A stretch of DNA of 43,913 bases from assembly GCA_964542305.1 (NCBI GenBank), contig CAZITX010000022.1:1-43913 (forward strand). Reading direction: 5' to 3'. Under the pieces are notes generated by a model. That model did not search any database. It had not been told where the DNA came from and was given only the letters and a program-made list of their open reading frames with translations. Below are positions 17,626-26,110 of the stretch, piece by piece. Position 1 is the stretch's first letter. Every line of letters begins with the position of its first letter. The stretch comes from DMER64 sp964542305 (GTDB taxonomy: Bacteria > Bacteroidota > Bacteroidia > Bacteroidales > UBA932). The translations under genes and the position numbers were made by a program.

Positions 17626-20600
17626 ATGCTATCAAAAAAAACTATCCTCATGGTTTGCATCATGCTGATTTCGGCGTATGCAAGCGCTCAGAACATTGCC
17701 GTAACCGGGAATGTTTCGGATAAAACCGGCCCCCTGGTAGGGGTTACGGTTGTTGTGCAGGGGACGGTGTCATCCACCACCACGGATCTGGATGGATACT
17801 ATTCCATCACGGTGCCTTCTTCTGCAACATTGTCATTTTCCTCACTTGGGTATAAGACCATTGAAGTACCTGTCAACGGTCGGGCCAGGATTGATGTTAT
17901 TATGGAGGAAGATGCCATTACACTGGAAGACGTAGTGGTCGTGGGATTCGGCACCCAGAAAAAAGTGAACCTGACGGGAGCCGTATCTTCCGTAAACGTA
18001 CAGGAGGCTTTGACATCACGTCCCGTTGCAGACGTAGGCCGTGCACTTCAGGGTTCTACACCCGGGCTTACCATTCAGGTGGGCAGCGGCGAAGTCGGTT
18101 CGGATGCCATCATGAAGATTCGTGGTCACGTCGGTTCCGCTGAAGGATCAACTACACCTCTGATATTGCTGGACAACGTTGAGATCCCCAGCATACAGCT
18201 GGTCAATCCGGATGATATTGAATCCATATCTGTATTAAAAGATGCGGCTTCCGCTTCCATTTACGGGTCCAAGGCTGCTTTCGGAGTAATTCTGATCACT
18301 ACAAAAAAGGGAGCCAGGACAGAAAGTGTCAGTGTGAATTATTCGGGAAATATGTCATTTCAGAATATGTCCAAAAAATATGAAATGGCCGGTGCAGATG
18401 CCTTGCATTATACGGTTGAAGCTGCTGAGCGTATTGGAACCACCACGCCTGTAGGGGCATTCTGGCTCATAGACAGGGCAGGGTACAATGCGGCAGTTGC
18501 CTGGGAAAAGAAATACGGAGGCACCATAGATCCCTACGATCCCATGACATACGGCCGTGACTGGTATGTAGATGCCAGTAACCGTAAGATTGGGGTCAGG
18601 ACTTACGATCCGTACGATTACCTGATCCGTGAATGGGCTCCCACCCAAAGTCACAACATATCTGTCAATGGCAAATCGGGGAAAACGGATTACAATATCG
18701 GCCTGGGATACCTGGATCAGAACGGTATGATGAAAACGGCCAAACACGATGACTTCCAACGCTGGAACGCATCGGCAAGGGTTAGTACCCAGATCAATAA
18801 ATACCTTTCCGTACACGCCGGTCTGATGTATTCCAAAACGCAGAAACGTTGGGCTTATGCCACATCCTCCACAACGGCAGATATCTGGTATTATATGTAT
18901 AGGTGGGGACCTACTTACCCAATGGCGGAAACAGACGAGAGCGGCAATCCGCTTCGCAATGCCACTTATGAAACGGCTGTGGCCAATACGGCATCTGCCA
19001 CCAATAACTTTACCAGTGCCAACGCCGGATTGACATTAACACCAACGGAAAACTGGAATATCAACCTGGATTACACTTACTCAAACCAGGAAAGCATACA
19101 ACTTCAACCCGGAACCAGTTTTCTGGCCGGAAACACCTGGGTGGCAGCAATACCGTTAAATAATGAAGACGGCTCCCGGGTATACAGGGACAACGAGTGG
19201 AATGAATTCAACGCCCTGGGAGCTTCCATCCCGGCCTATATGCTCAACTATTCACGGTATACAGCTCCCGGTTCCAATCCCGACCACATTTACCGGTCTG
19301 CAGCCAATCGTGCCCGCAGCACCTTGAACCTTACTTCCACTTATGATCTGAATATCAACGATGTTCACATGTTCAATTTTATGGTGGGAATGAATTCGGT
19401 GGCTTATGATTACAACTATTCCTGGTCCCAGAAATTGCAATTGCTGGATTATACCAATCCACAGTTTGACCTGGCCTCCGGGACACAAACCTCGGGCGGA
19501 GATTCCCGCTGGGATTCCCAGCTGGGTTTCTTCGGCCGTATCAACTATAATTTTAAGGAGCGGTATCTGCTGGAGGCCAATCTTCGTTATGACGGAACAT
19601 CCAAGTTCCCCACAGACCTTCAATGGCGCTGGTATCCTTCTTTCTCATTCGGATGGCGGTTGATGGAAGAACCCTGGATGAGTTTTGCAAGACCTGTTCT
19701 TACAAGCTTTAAACTGCGTGGGTCCTGGGGCTCCATTGGGGACCAGTCTGTAAGTAACGCATTGTATGTTCCTACCATGAGCGGAGCTAATTCTTACTGG
19801 CTCCACGCCGGGGCAAGAGATACTTATTTTGGTACTCCGGCTTCTGTATCCTCCATTATCACATGGCAAGACATAGTTACACTTAACCTGGGGTTTGATA
19901 TCAGTCTGCTGAACGGTGAGCTGAGTGCTTCGTTTGACTGGTACCAGAGAGATACCAAAAACATGATCGTTCCCGGGGAAGGTTTTTCTTATACTTTCGG
20001 GACAACGGCACCCAAGGGAAACTTCGGATCCTTAAGGACCAATGGATGGGAATTTTCCTTAAACTTCGGACACCAATTTGGAAACGGACTTCGCATCACG
20101 GCAAGCGCTGCTTTATCGGATGCCCTTACCCATATTACAAAGTACGGAAGTACTACCAGTATCAATTCCTGGTATGAAGGCAAAGTATACGGTGAAATAT
20201 GGGGTTACCAGGTTGACAGACTGTATCAGAACGATGATTTTGTATATGAGAATGGCAGTCTTGTAACCATGCAAAGTTCAGACGGATATACCATCTACCA
20301 ACTGGTTGATCCAAATGCTCCTACACAAGGTAAGTTGCAGACAAGCTCAAACTTCAGGTTTGGTCCGGGTGATGTGAAATTCAAGGACCTCAACGGGGAC
20401 GGCGTGATCAACAACGGGAGCCAGCTTATAGATGATCACGGAGACTTGACCGTGATAGGGAACACTACTCCACGTTACGAATACAGTTTCCGTCTTGGTA
20501 TGGAATACAGGGGATTTGATTTTTCGGTATTTTTCCAGGGTGTGGGTAAACGTGAAATGTGGGGAGCCAGCCCGCTTACCATTCCCGGATTTAATTCTTC

Positions 20601-21033
20601 CGACGGAGCCATGCCTAAGGTCATTGCCCAGGATTTCTGGTACGAAACATATGACGGGAGCGGTGACGTGATAGATAGTAATTACGATGCCTTTTATCCC
20701 CGGGCCTATAACCTGGGAGCAAGCAGCACCGGTAACAACATGCAGGTATCCGACAGGTATCTGTTGAACATGGCCTATCTGCGAATGAAAAACCTGACCA
20801 TCGGGTATTCCATGCCCAGGCAGTTGACCCGTAAGGCGATGATCAGCAATGTACGTATTTATGTGTCTCTGGAAAATTTCCTGACTTTTGATCACCTTCG
20901 CGGTTTGCCTATAGACCCGGAGGAAATAGCAGGATATTCCTACCTTAATGAGACCAACTACAATTCTTCCCGTACAGGTGTGGGCGTACCCACCTTCAAG
21001 AGCGCATCTGTGGGCCTTCAGTTAACTTTCTAA
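17626..21033 (+). CDS. SusC/RagA-family TonB-dependent transporter
   Basis: A second outer-membrane channel, 1135 residues. The signal peptide MLSKKTILMVCIMLISAYASAQ is followed by the regulatory-like domain (VTGNVSDKTGPLVGVTVVVQ ... DLDGYYSITVP) and the plug entry LEDVVVVGFGTQKKVNLTGAV. The plug contains LDNVEIPSIQLVNPDDIESI and SVLKDAASASIYGSKAAFGV. The barrel ends PTFKSASVGLQLTF. It differs clearly from the divergent neighbour in the plug and barrel, so the two probably import different ligands. It precedes its susD by 11 nt. Confidence 0.95.
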   Translation: MLSKKTILMVCIMLISAYASAQNIAVTGNVSDKTGPLVGVTVVVQGTVSSTTTDLDGYYSITVPSSATLSFSSLGYKTIEVPVNGRARIDVIMEEDAITLEDVVVVGFGTQKKVNLTGAVSSVNVQEALTSRPVADVGRALQGSTPGLTIQVGSGEVGSDAIMKIRGHVGSAEGSTTPLILLDNVEIPSIQLVNPDDIESISVLKDAASASIYGSKAAFGVILITTKKGARTESVSVNYSGNMSFQNMSKKYEMAGADALHYTVEAAERIGTTTPVGAFWLIDRAGYNAAVAWEKKYGGTIDPYDPMTYGRDWYVDASNRKIGVRTYDPYDYLIREWAPTQSHNISVNGKSGKTDYNIGLGYLDQNGMMKTAKHDDFQRWNASARVSTQINKYLSVHAGLMYSKTQKRWAYATSSTTADIWYYMYRWGPTYPMAETDESGNPLRNATYETAVANTASATNNFTSANAGLTLTPTENWNINLDYTYSNQESIQLQPGTSFLAGNTWVAAIPLNNEDGSRVYRDNEWNEFNALGASIPAYMLNYSRYTAPGSNPDHIYRSAANRARSTLNLTSTYDLNINDVHMFNFMVGMNSVAYDYNYSWSQKLQLLDYTNPQFDLASGTQTSGGDSRWDSQLGFFGRINYNFKERYLLEANLRYDGTSKFPTDLQWRWYPSFSFGWRLMEEPWMSFARPVLTSFKLRGSWGSIGDQSVSNALYVPTMSGANSYWLHAGARDTYFGTPASVSSIITWQDIVTLNLGFDISLLNGELSASFDWYQRDTKNMIVPGEGFSYTFGTTAPKGNFGSLRTNGWEFSLNFGHQFGNGLRITASAALSDALTHITKYGSTTSINSWYEGKVYGEIWGYQVDRLYQNDDFVYENGSLVTMQSSDGYTIYQLVDPNAPTQGKLQTSSNFRFGPGDVKFKDLNGDGVINNGSQLIDDHGDLTVIGNTTPRYEYSFRLGMEYRGFDFSVFFQGVGKREMWGASPLTIPGFNSSDGAMPKVIAQDFWYETYDGSGDVIDSNYDAFYPRAYNLGASSTGNNMQVSDRYLLNMAYLRMKNLTIGYSMPRQLTRKAMISNVRIYVSLENFLTFDHLRGLPIDPEEIAGYSYLNETNYNSSRTGVGVPTFKSASVGLQLTF

Positions 21034-21044
21034 AACCAGACACA

Positions 21045-22970
21045 ATGAATAAAAAAATAATCATCTTAAGTTTATTAGCCGCTTTCACCCTGGCGGGGTG
21101 CAGCGATTTTCTGGATCGTCCCCAGAAGACGGCTATGGACGATTCAAACTACTGGACCAACGAGTCCAATGTACGTCTGTTTGTGAATGGAGGTTATCCC
21201 AATTATTTCAACGGATACGACAGATCATGGGGTACCGCTTACGTTCCTTACAGAGGTGCGAATTTTAACGACGATATGACCTCGGCCGGAAAACAAACAT
21301 CATTTCTAGCTGCCGTTCCAGCTGATAACTGGTACCGTTCGGAATCGGCTACTACCATTTACTGGCTATATAAAAGCGGAGCTTCTGCGTGGAACTTCGG
21401 CTGGGTCCGCAAATGGAACACCCTAATTGACCGTCTGGCTACCATGAAAGAGGACGGGTATCTTACTGAAGAACAGTATAATCATTGGAACGGTGTTGCC
21501 AGGCTTTTCAGGGGTATGGAATACAGCCGCCTGGTGCAATCATTCGGAGATGTTCCCTATTACGATCATCCCGTTAGCGACACCGATATGGACGAACAGT
21601 ACAAAGACCGGGATCCCAGGTCAACCGTTATGGATAAGGTGTATGAAGATTTCGTCTATGCCATTGAAAACATCAGGACGAACGACGGAGAAAACTATGT
21701 AAACAAATATGTAGCGGCAGCACTGGCTTCGCGTTACATGCTCTTTGAAGGCACCTGGTACAAGTATCATCCCGGATCGGGGTCCAACGATCTGGCAAAA
21801 AAATTCCTGGAATTGGTTGTATCGGCAGGTAACATGGTTATAAACTCGGGCAAATATGCTTTTGATACCGACTTTCGTTCACTCTTTGGATCCGACAGCA
21901 AACCGGGAAACGAAATTCTGCTTTTCAGGGAATACAGTGCAGAACTGTCTACAACCCACTGTATAGCTTCGTATTCAAACTTAACGGAATCACAGACTCC
22001 TGCTGCAAACCTTGCTCTTGCCAAATCGTTCATTTGCAATGACGGGAGACCTTGGCAGAATTCAACGGTTGAGGAAGCCGGTAATTTTGACTTGAAAAAA
22101 ATGACCGTCACCCGTGACCCGCGTTTTGAAGCCACCTTCTGGGGAGCCCCTTTGCAGTCTTCAGCAACATTGCTTTATGTATGCAAGTTTATTGACAGGG
22201 TAGGGGTAACGTATTCTTTTGACAACTGTTCGGATCCACGTCCCGCAAAATACGGATCCAGCACCAATACGAACGGTTTCCCGGTAATAAGACTTGCCGA
22301 GGTGGTGCTGAACTGGATAGAAGCAAAACAGGAACTGGCTCTTTCCTTCGGAGGATCCGCCGTCACACAAAGCGACCTGGATAAATCCATAAATGCCATA
22401 CGTAACAGGCCTTTGGATGATTTCGCCATTGCTCAGGGGGTACAGAAAACAGCTCCTTTAATGCTGGGTGCCATTCCCGATGATCCGGCACGTACAGCTT
22501 CCTGTGAAGCCAATACACTGGCGGGAGTTGTCAATGATCCGCTTCTATGGGAAATACGCAGGGAACGTCGCATGGAATTTGTGTTTGAGAATAACCGGAT
22601 CCTGGATCTTAGAAGATGGGGAAAACTGGAATTAATGAACGGGTCCAACAATCCCGACCTGTTATTGGGAACGTGGTGTGATTTCAATACCACCCAATCC
22701 GGGAACGACATTAATTTCAATTACCTGATCCCTGGAAAACAGATTGACCAGGGAGATGCCAGAGCTTTGAAAGTAATGAAACCGGACGGGACAATCATTG
22801 TTTATGACGGAACAAACAAAGCCGATATGGTAGGATTTTACATTCCTCAGGGAGTTCAGAACCGCGATGACTTTTCTGTAAGAAATTACCTGCAGCCTGT
22901 TTGTACGGATGTCATTGAAATGTATGAAGATAAAGGGTATGCAATTACCCAGAATCCCGGCTGGAATTAA
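21045..22970 (+). CDS. SusD/RagB-family outer-membrane lipoprotein
   Basis: Partner of the upstream SusC, 641 residues. The lipoprotein signal MNKKIIILSLLAAFTLAGC is followed by SDFLDRPQKTAMDDSNYWTN, the usual SusD mature N-terminus. Later family features include YLTEEQYNHWNGVARLFRGM (TPR-like helix), VIRLAEVVLNWIEAKQE and the C-terminal WEIRRERRMEFVFENNRILDLRRW. The substrate is unknown. The gene converges on tsf, with a large imperfect inverted repeat and a terminator between them. Confidence 0.95.
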   Translation: MNKKIIILSLLAAFTLAGCSDFLDRPQKTAMDDSNYWTNESNVRLFVNGGYPNYFNGYDRSWGTAYVPYRGANFNDDMTSAGKQTSFLAAVPADNWYRSESATTIYWLYKSGASAWNFGWVRKWNTLIDRLATMKEDGYLTEEQYNHWNGVARLFRGMEYSRLVQSFGDVPYYDHPVSDTDMDEQYKDRDPRSTVMDKVYEDFVYAIENIRTNDGENYVNKYVAAALASRYMLFEGTWYKYHPGSGSNDLAKKFLELVVSAGNMVINSGKYAFDTDFRSLFGSDSKPGNEILLFREYSAELSTTHCIASYSNLTESQTPAANLALAKSFICNDGRPWQNSTVEEAGNFDLKKMTVTRDPRFEATFWGAPLQSSATLLYVCKFIDRVGVTYSFDNCSDPRPAKYGSSTNTNGFPVIRLAEVVLNWIEAKQELALSFGGSAVTQSDLDKSINAIRNRPLDDFAIAQGVQKTAPLMLGAIPDDPARTASCEANTLAGVVNDPLLWEIRRERRMEFVFENNRILDLRRWGKLELMNGSNNPDLLLGTWCDFNTTQSGNDINFNYLIPGKQIDQGDARALKVMKPDGTIIVYDGTNKADMVGFYIPQGVQNRDDFSVRNYLQPVCTDVIEMYEDKGYAITQNPGWN

Positions 22971-22985
22971 GAAGCTTAATGTGTT

Positions 22986-23092
22986 ATTTGCTCATTGACT
23001 TATTGATAAGAAAGACCTCGCGCCCGCGGAGGGAAGGACCCGTTTGCGAAGCAAATGGGAGGTGTCTGTCGTTCAATAAGTCAAGAGCAAAT
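22986..23092. repeat. Imperfect 20-bp inverted repeat with internal hairpins
   Basis: ATTTGCTCATTGACTTATTG plus A (22986-23006) is matched by the reverse complement at 23073-23092 with one base missing. The interior contains CCTC...GAGG (23016-23032) and a strong hairpin with stem CCCGTTTGC, loop GAA and stem GCAAATGGG (23039-23059). It lies between converging susD and tsf and resembles in layout the 2366-2492 element, although the arms differ. It may be a structured 3' end, a boundary element or a small palindromic repeat. Confidence 0.75.
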
Positions 23093-23106
23093 GCATAAAG
23101 AGCAAT

Positions 23107-23139
23107 AAAAAAGAGGCTGATCTGTAAAGTCAGCCTCTT
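23107..23139 (-). terminator. Intrinsic terminator of the rplM-rpsI-rpsB-tsf cluster
   Basis: The stem AAGAGGCTGA (23111-23120) pairs with TCAGCCTCTT (23130-23139). On the minus strand it is followed by six U's (23112-23107). It lies 22 bp past the tsf stop. T-rich sequence on the other side means it could also act on plus-strand transcripts. Confidence 0.87.
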
Positions 23140-23161
23140 TCTTTTATTGATATTCCTGTTC

Positions 23162-23986
23162 TTAATCGTTCAGCGAGAACCTGTGGAAACCTGTAACTTT
23201 TACTTCCGGGTCAATGGTTTTCAGGTATTCTTTTACCGAAATCTTTCCGTCTTTTACAAAAGTTTGGTCCTCCAGAGTGTATTCTTTGAAGAATTTATTG
23301 AGTTTACCCATAGCGATTTTTTCAACCATTTCTTCAGGTTTGCCTTCCATGCGTATCTGCTCACGGTAAATATGCAGTTCCTTGTCTATAATATCCTGAG
23401 GACAGGAATCGCGATTAACGGCAACGGGAACCATGGCCGTGATTTGCATGGCAATTTCCTTGCCGGCTTCTGCAGATATGGGTTTTGTAAATCCTACAAT
23501 AGTAGCCACTTTGTTGTTCATATGAATGTATGAAGCCACAAAAGGAGCCTCCAGTTTGTTGTAGAAAGGAATGGCATGTTTTTCACCGCTTTTTCCTGTC
23601 TGCTGTGTCACGGCATCGTTAACTGAACCTTCACCCAAAGGTAATTTAAGTAAATCTTCCAGTGAGTCAGGCATACTTTCCAGGGCGGTGTGGGCAATCT
23701 CCATGGCCAGATCCTGAAAGTCGCTGTTTTTTGCAACAAAGTCGGTTTCACAACCCAGGCATACAAGAATGCCACGGTCTTTCTTATCGTTTGTAATAGC
23801 TACCACGGAACCTTCCGTTGTTTCACGGTCAGCGCGTTTGGCGGCTACCAGTTTTCCTTTTTCTCTTATGAGTTCCTGTGCCCGTTCAAAATCTCCGTTG
23901 GATTCCACAAGTGCATTCTTGCAATCCATCATTCCGGCACCGGTCATTTTACGTAATTTTGCTACGTCGGCTGCTTTAATTTCCAT
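23162..23986 (-). CDS. tsf: Elongation factor Ts
   Basis: Nucleotide-exchange factor for EF-Tu. The 274 residues begin with the UBA-like N-terminal domain (ADVAKLRKMTGAGMMDCKNAL) that docks on EF-Tu. The core contains the key ETDFVAKN motif at about residues 80-87, and the second subdomain contains APFVASYIHMNNKVATIVGF. It lies 14 nt downstream of rpsB, the normal bacterial pairing, and is last in the cluster before a strong terminator. Confidence 0.97.
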   Translation of the reverse strand: MEIKAADVAKLRKMTGAGMMDCKNALVESNGDFERAQELIREKGKLVAAKRADRETTEGSVVAITNDKKDRGILVCLGCETDFVAKNSDFQDLAMEIAHTALESMPDSLEDLLKLPLGEGSVNDAVTQQTGKSGEKHAIPFYNKLEAPFVASYIHMNNKVATIVGFTKPISAEAGKEIAMQITAMVPVAVNRDSCPQDIIDKELHIYREQIRMEGKPEEMVEKIAMGKLNKFFKEYTLEDQTFVKDGKISVKEYLKTIDPEVKVTGFHRFSLND

Positions 23987-24000
23987 GTATGATATTTGAC

Positions 24001-25014
24001 TTATTCGGATTTTTTATCTTCAGGTACATCTTCTGATGCATCTTCTTTTACAGGAGCTTCTTCCTCTTTGGCAGGAGCTTCTTCTTTGGCAGGTGCTGCT
24101 TCCTTCACCGGAGCTTCTTCTTTAGCAGGTGCTGCTTCCTTCACCGGAGCTTCCTCTTTAGCAGGAGCTGCTTCTTTTTTAGCGGGAGCTTCTTCTTTGG
24201 CGGGTTTCTCTTCCTTCACCGGAGCTTTGTCTTCGTCTATACGCTGCCTGCGTGTGCGGGAACGTTTGACCGGTGCGTCATTGTCGTCTTCTGAAGACTC
24301 CATGACCACCTCTTTGTCTTTTTCCATTTTCCGCTCTTCCAGACCTTCACTTACGGCCTGACGTATTACCTCAATAATAAGAGCAATGGATTTGGCTGCA
24401 TCGTCGTTTGCCGGTATCACGTAATCAATGGGTGTAGGATCGCAACATGTATCAACCAAAGCGATCACCGGAATGTTCAAACGGAATGCTTCCCTTACTG
24501 CATTGACCTCTTTCTGTATATCCACAACAAAAAGGGCGGCGGGCAAACGGTTAAGATCAGCAATGGATCCCAGGTTTTTTTCCAACTTGGCCCGTTGGCG
24601 GGTAACCTGTAAACGTTCGCGTTTTGCAAGGGTTTCAAAAGTCCCGTCCGTCATCATTTTGTCAATGGTGTTCATCTTTTTGACGGCCTTACGGATGGTG
24701 GGAAAGTTGGTAAGCATACCACCGGGCCAACGTTCCGTAACGTACGGCATGTTGACGGATTTGGCAGCTTCCGCAACGATATCTTTAGCTTGTTTCTTGG
24801 TGGCGACAAATAATATTTTTCTACCGGCTTTTGCCAGCTGTTTTGCTACATTTGCCGCTTCATCTATCTTGACGATGGTCTTGTGCAGGTCTATGATATG
24901 GATCCCGTTCTTTTCCATAAAGATATAGGGAGCCATTTTAGGATTCCACTTACGTTTTAAGTGACCAAAATGTACACCTGCATCAAGAAGGTCCTGGAAA
25001 TTTGTTCTTGGCAT
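24001..25014 (-). CDS. rpsB: Ribosomal protein S2 with long acidic repeat tail
   Basis: Small-subunit protein S2, contacting S1 and the back of the 30S subunit. The globular part (about residues 1-229) is standard: LLDAGVHFGHLKRKWNPKM, then YVTERWPGGMLTNF, then VDTCCDPTPIDYVIPANDDAAKSI. It is followed by an extra tail of roughly 108 residues, first SSEDDNDAPVKRSRTRRQR and then repeats of APAKEEAPVKEA type. This makes 337 aa against about 270-280 in relatives as I recall. The tail is rich in Glu, Lys, Ala and Pro, probably disordered and net acidic. A 156-bp spacer separates it from rpsI. Confidence 0.96.
   Translation of the reverse strand: MPRTNFQDLLDAGVHFGHLKRKWNPKMAPYIFMEKNGIHIIDLHKTIVKIDEAANVAKQLAKAGRKILFVATKKQAKDIVAEAAKSVNMPYVTERWPGGMLTNFPTIRKAVKKMNTIDKMMTDGTFETLAKRERLQVTRQRAKLEKNLGSIADLNRLPAALFVVDIQKEVNAVREAFRLNIPVIALVDTCCDPTPIDYVIPANDDAAKSIALIIEVIRQAVSEGLEERKMEKDKEVVMESSEDDNDAPVKRSRTRRQRIDEDKAPVKEEKPAKEEAPAKKEAAPAKEEAPVKEAAPAKEEAPVKEAAPAKEEAPAKEEEAPVKEDASEDVPEDKKSE
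24089..24160. repeat. Tandem 36-bp repeat in the rpsB tail
   Basis: Two near-identical 36-bp units (24089-24124 and 24125-24160) encode 12-residue units of the EEAPVKEAAPAK kind. Shorter diverged copies flank them over about 24046-24230. The period is a multiple of three, so copy changes keep frame. Confidence 0.9.
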
Positions 25015-25170
25015 TACTGTGTTTTTTAATTTTGTTTTTAACTCTTTTTATCAATTAAAGGGTAGTGTCTGTGACAGTCCGCTTTAATTTTCCGCGGCAA
25101 TCGAAACATCCGGTAGCAAATATTGATCGCAGTTGTTTTGACAATTGCCGTGCATTGATAAATCAGGGGT
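25015..25170 (-). promoter_or_regulatory. rpsB leader / intergenic spacer
   Basis: This 156-bp gap before rpsB is long for the cluster. On the minus strand AATTAAAG pairs with CTTTAATT across about 21 nt (25095-25059), just upstream of an A-rich stretch. It may be an rpsB leader structure or simply an AT-rich spacer. No clear -7/-33 promoter was found. Confidence 0.3.
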
Positions 25171-25560
25171 TTAACGTTTGCTGAATTGGAAGCGTTTGCG
25201 TGCGCCGGGTTGTCCGGGTTTCTTGCGCTCTACCTCGCGGGCATCGCGGGTAAGCATCCCGTTTGACTTCAAAACACCACGATAGGCTTCGGAATCGATT
25301 TTACATAAAGCACGTGCAATGGCCAGGCGTAAAGCTTCTGCCTGACCTTTGATACCGCCTCCGTCCAGGTTGACTTTCACGTCAAACTGAGAAGTGGTTC
25401 CTGTCAGTTCCAATGCCTGTCTGGCAATGTACTGCAGGGTGCCTTCTTTAAAATAGTCTTCCAAAGGACGATCATTGATGATGATGTTTCCTTTTCCGGC
25501 TTGAACGTAAACGCGAGCAACGGCTGATTTTCTTCTTCCAAGGGCGTTGATTACTTCCAT
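25171..25560 (-). CDS. rpsI: Ribosomal protein S9
   Basis: Small-subunit protein S9, whose C-terminal Lys-Arg reaches the P-site tRNA. The 129 residues start MEVINALGRRKSAVARVYV and end in the diagnostic PGQPGARKRFQFSKR. The GGGIKGQAEALRLAIARAL core is intact. It follows rplM by 7 nt, the near-universal pairing. Confidence 0.98.
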   Translation of the reverse strand: MEVINALGRRKSAVARVYVQAGKGNIIINDRPLEDYFKEGTLQYIARQALELTGTTSQFDVKVNLDGGGIKGQAEALRLAIARALCKIDSEAYRGVLKSNGMLTRDAREVERKKPGQPGARKRFQFSKR

Positions 25561-25567
25561 GCTCTGT

Positions 25568-26020
25568 TTAGTTTTCGTTTAAGTTGATTTGTTTGGGTTG
25601 CTGTGCCTGGTGAGGATGTTCCGGTCCCTGATAAACATACAGGTTGCGGAAAAGCTCGGAACCAAGGCGTGTTTTGGGAAGCATACCTTTAACGGCGTGT
25701 TCCACAAGAGCAAGCGGTCTGCGTTTGAGCAGCTCTTTGGCTGTCTCGCTGGTTTGACCGCCGGGGTATCCGGAGTGCCGGACATACGTTTTTTCGTCCA
25801 GCTTGTTACCTGTCAGGCGGACCTTCTCTGCGTTGATGATAATTACGTTATCACCACAGTCCACATGAGGGGTAAAATTGGGTTTGTGTTTGCCGCGCAA
25901 CAGGGTAGCTGCTTTTACGGCAAGTCGGCCCAACACCTGATCGGTTGCGTCAATAACTACCCATTCTTTGGTAACGGTAGCCTTGTTGGCGCTAACGGTC
26001 TTGTAGGATAATGTGTTCAC
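25568..26020 (-). CDS. rplM: Ribosomal protein L13 (GTG start)
   Basis: Early-assembly large-subunit protein L13, 150 residues. It shows the family core EWVVIDATDQVLGRLAVKAA, then HVDCGDNVIIINAEKV, then GYPGGQTS and the late GMLPKTRLG and YVYQGPEHPH segments. The start is GTG at 26020, giving MNTLSYKTVSANKATVTKEW, which matches the Bacteroidetes L13 N-terminus; no in-frame ATG nearby fits better. It is first gene of the cluster, with a good promoter about 60 bp upstream. Confidence 0.97.
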   Translation of the reverse strand: MNTLSYKTVSANKATVTKEWVVIDATDQVLGRLAVKAATLLRGKHKPNFTPHVDCGDNVIIINAEKVRLTGNKLDEKTYVRHSGYPGGQTSETAKELLKRRPLALVEHAVKGMLPKTRLGSELFRNLYVYQGPEHPHQAQQPKQINLNEN

Positions 26021-26080
26021 CTGGTTGATTTTTATAATAATTATACAATAAAATTGCGATCCCTAAATTAAAAGGGGCTG

Positions 26081-26110
26081 CAAAGATACTACTTTTTTCT
26101 AGAAATCAAA
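26081..26110 (-). promoter_or_regulatory. rplM promoter (-33 TTTG, -7 TATCTTTG)
   Basis: On the minus strand TTTG (26110-26107), an 18-nt spacer, then TATCTTTG (26088-26081), a near-consensus Bacteroidetes promoter. The -33 box sits at the pfkA stop, so L13-S9 can be transcribed apart from pfkA. The resulting leader of about 55 nt contains a small CCCT/AGGG hairpin (about 26074-26059), which might be an L13-type regulatory leader; that part is speculative. Confidence 0.72.

Noticed and set aside
23996..24361. Long plus-strand ORF rich in Ala/Ser antisense to rpsB
   Set aside because: It is the mirror of the repetitive EKAP tail of S2; low complexity and no start signals.
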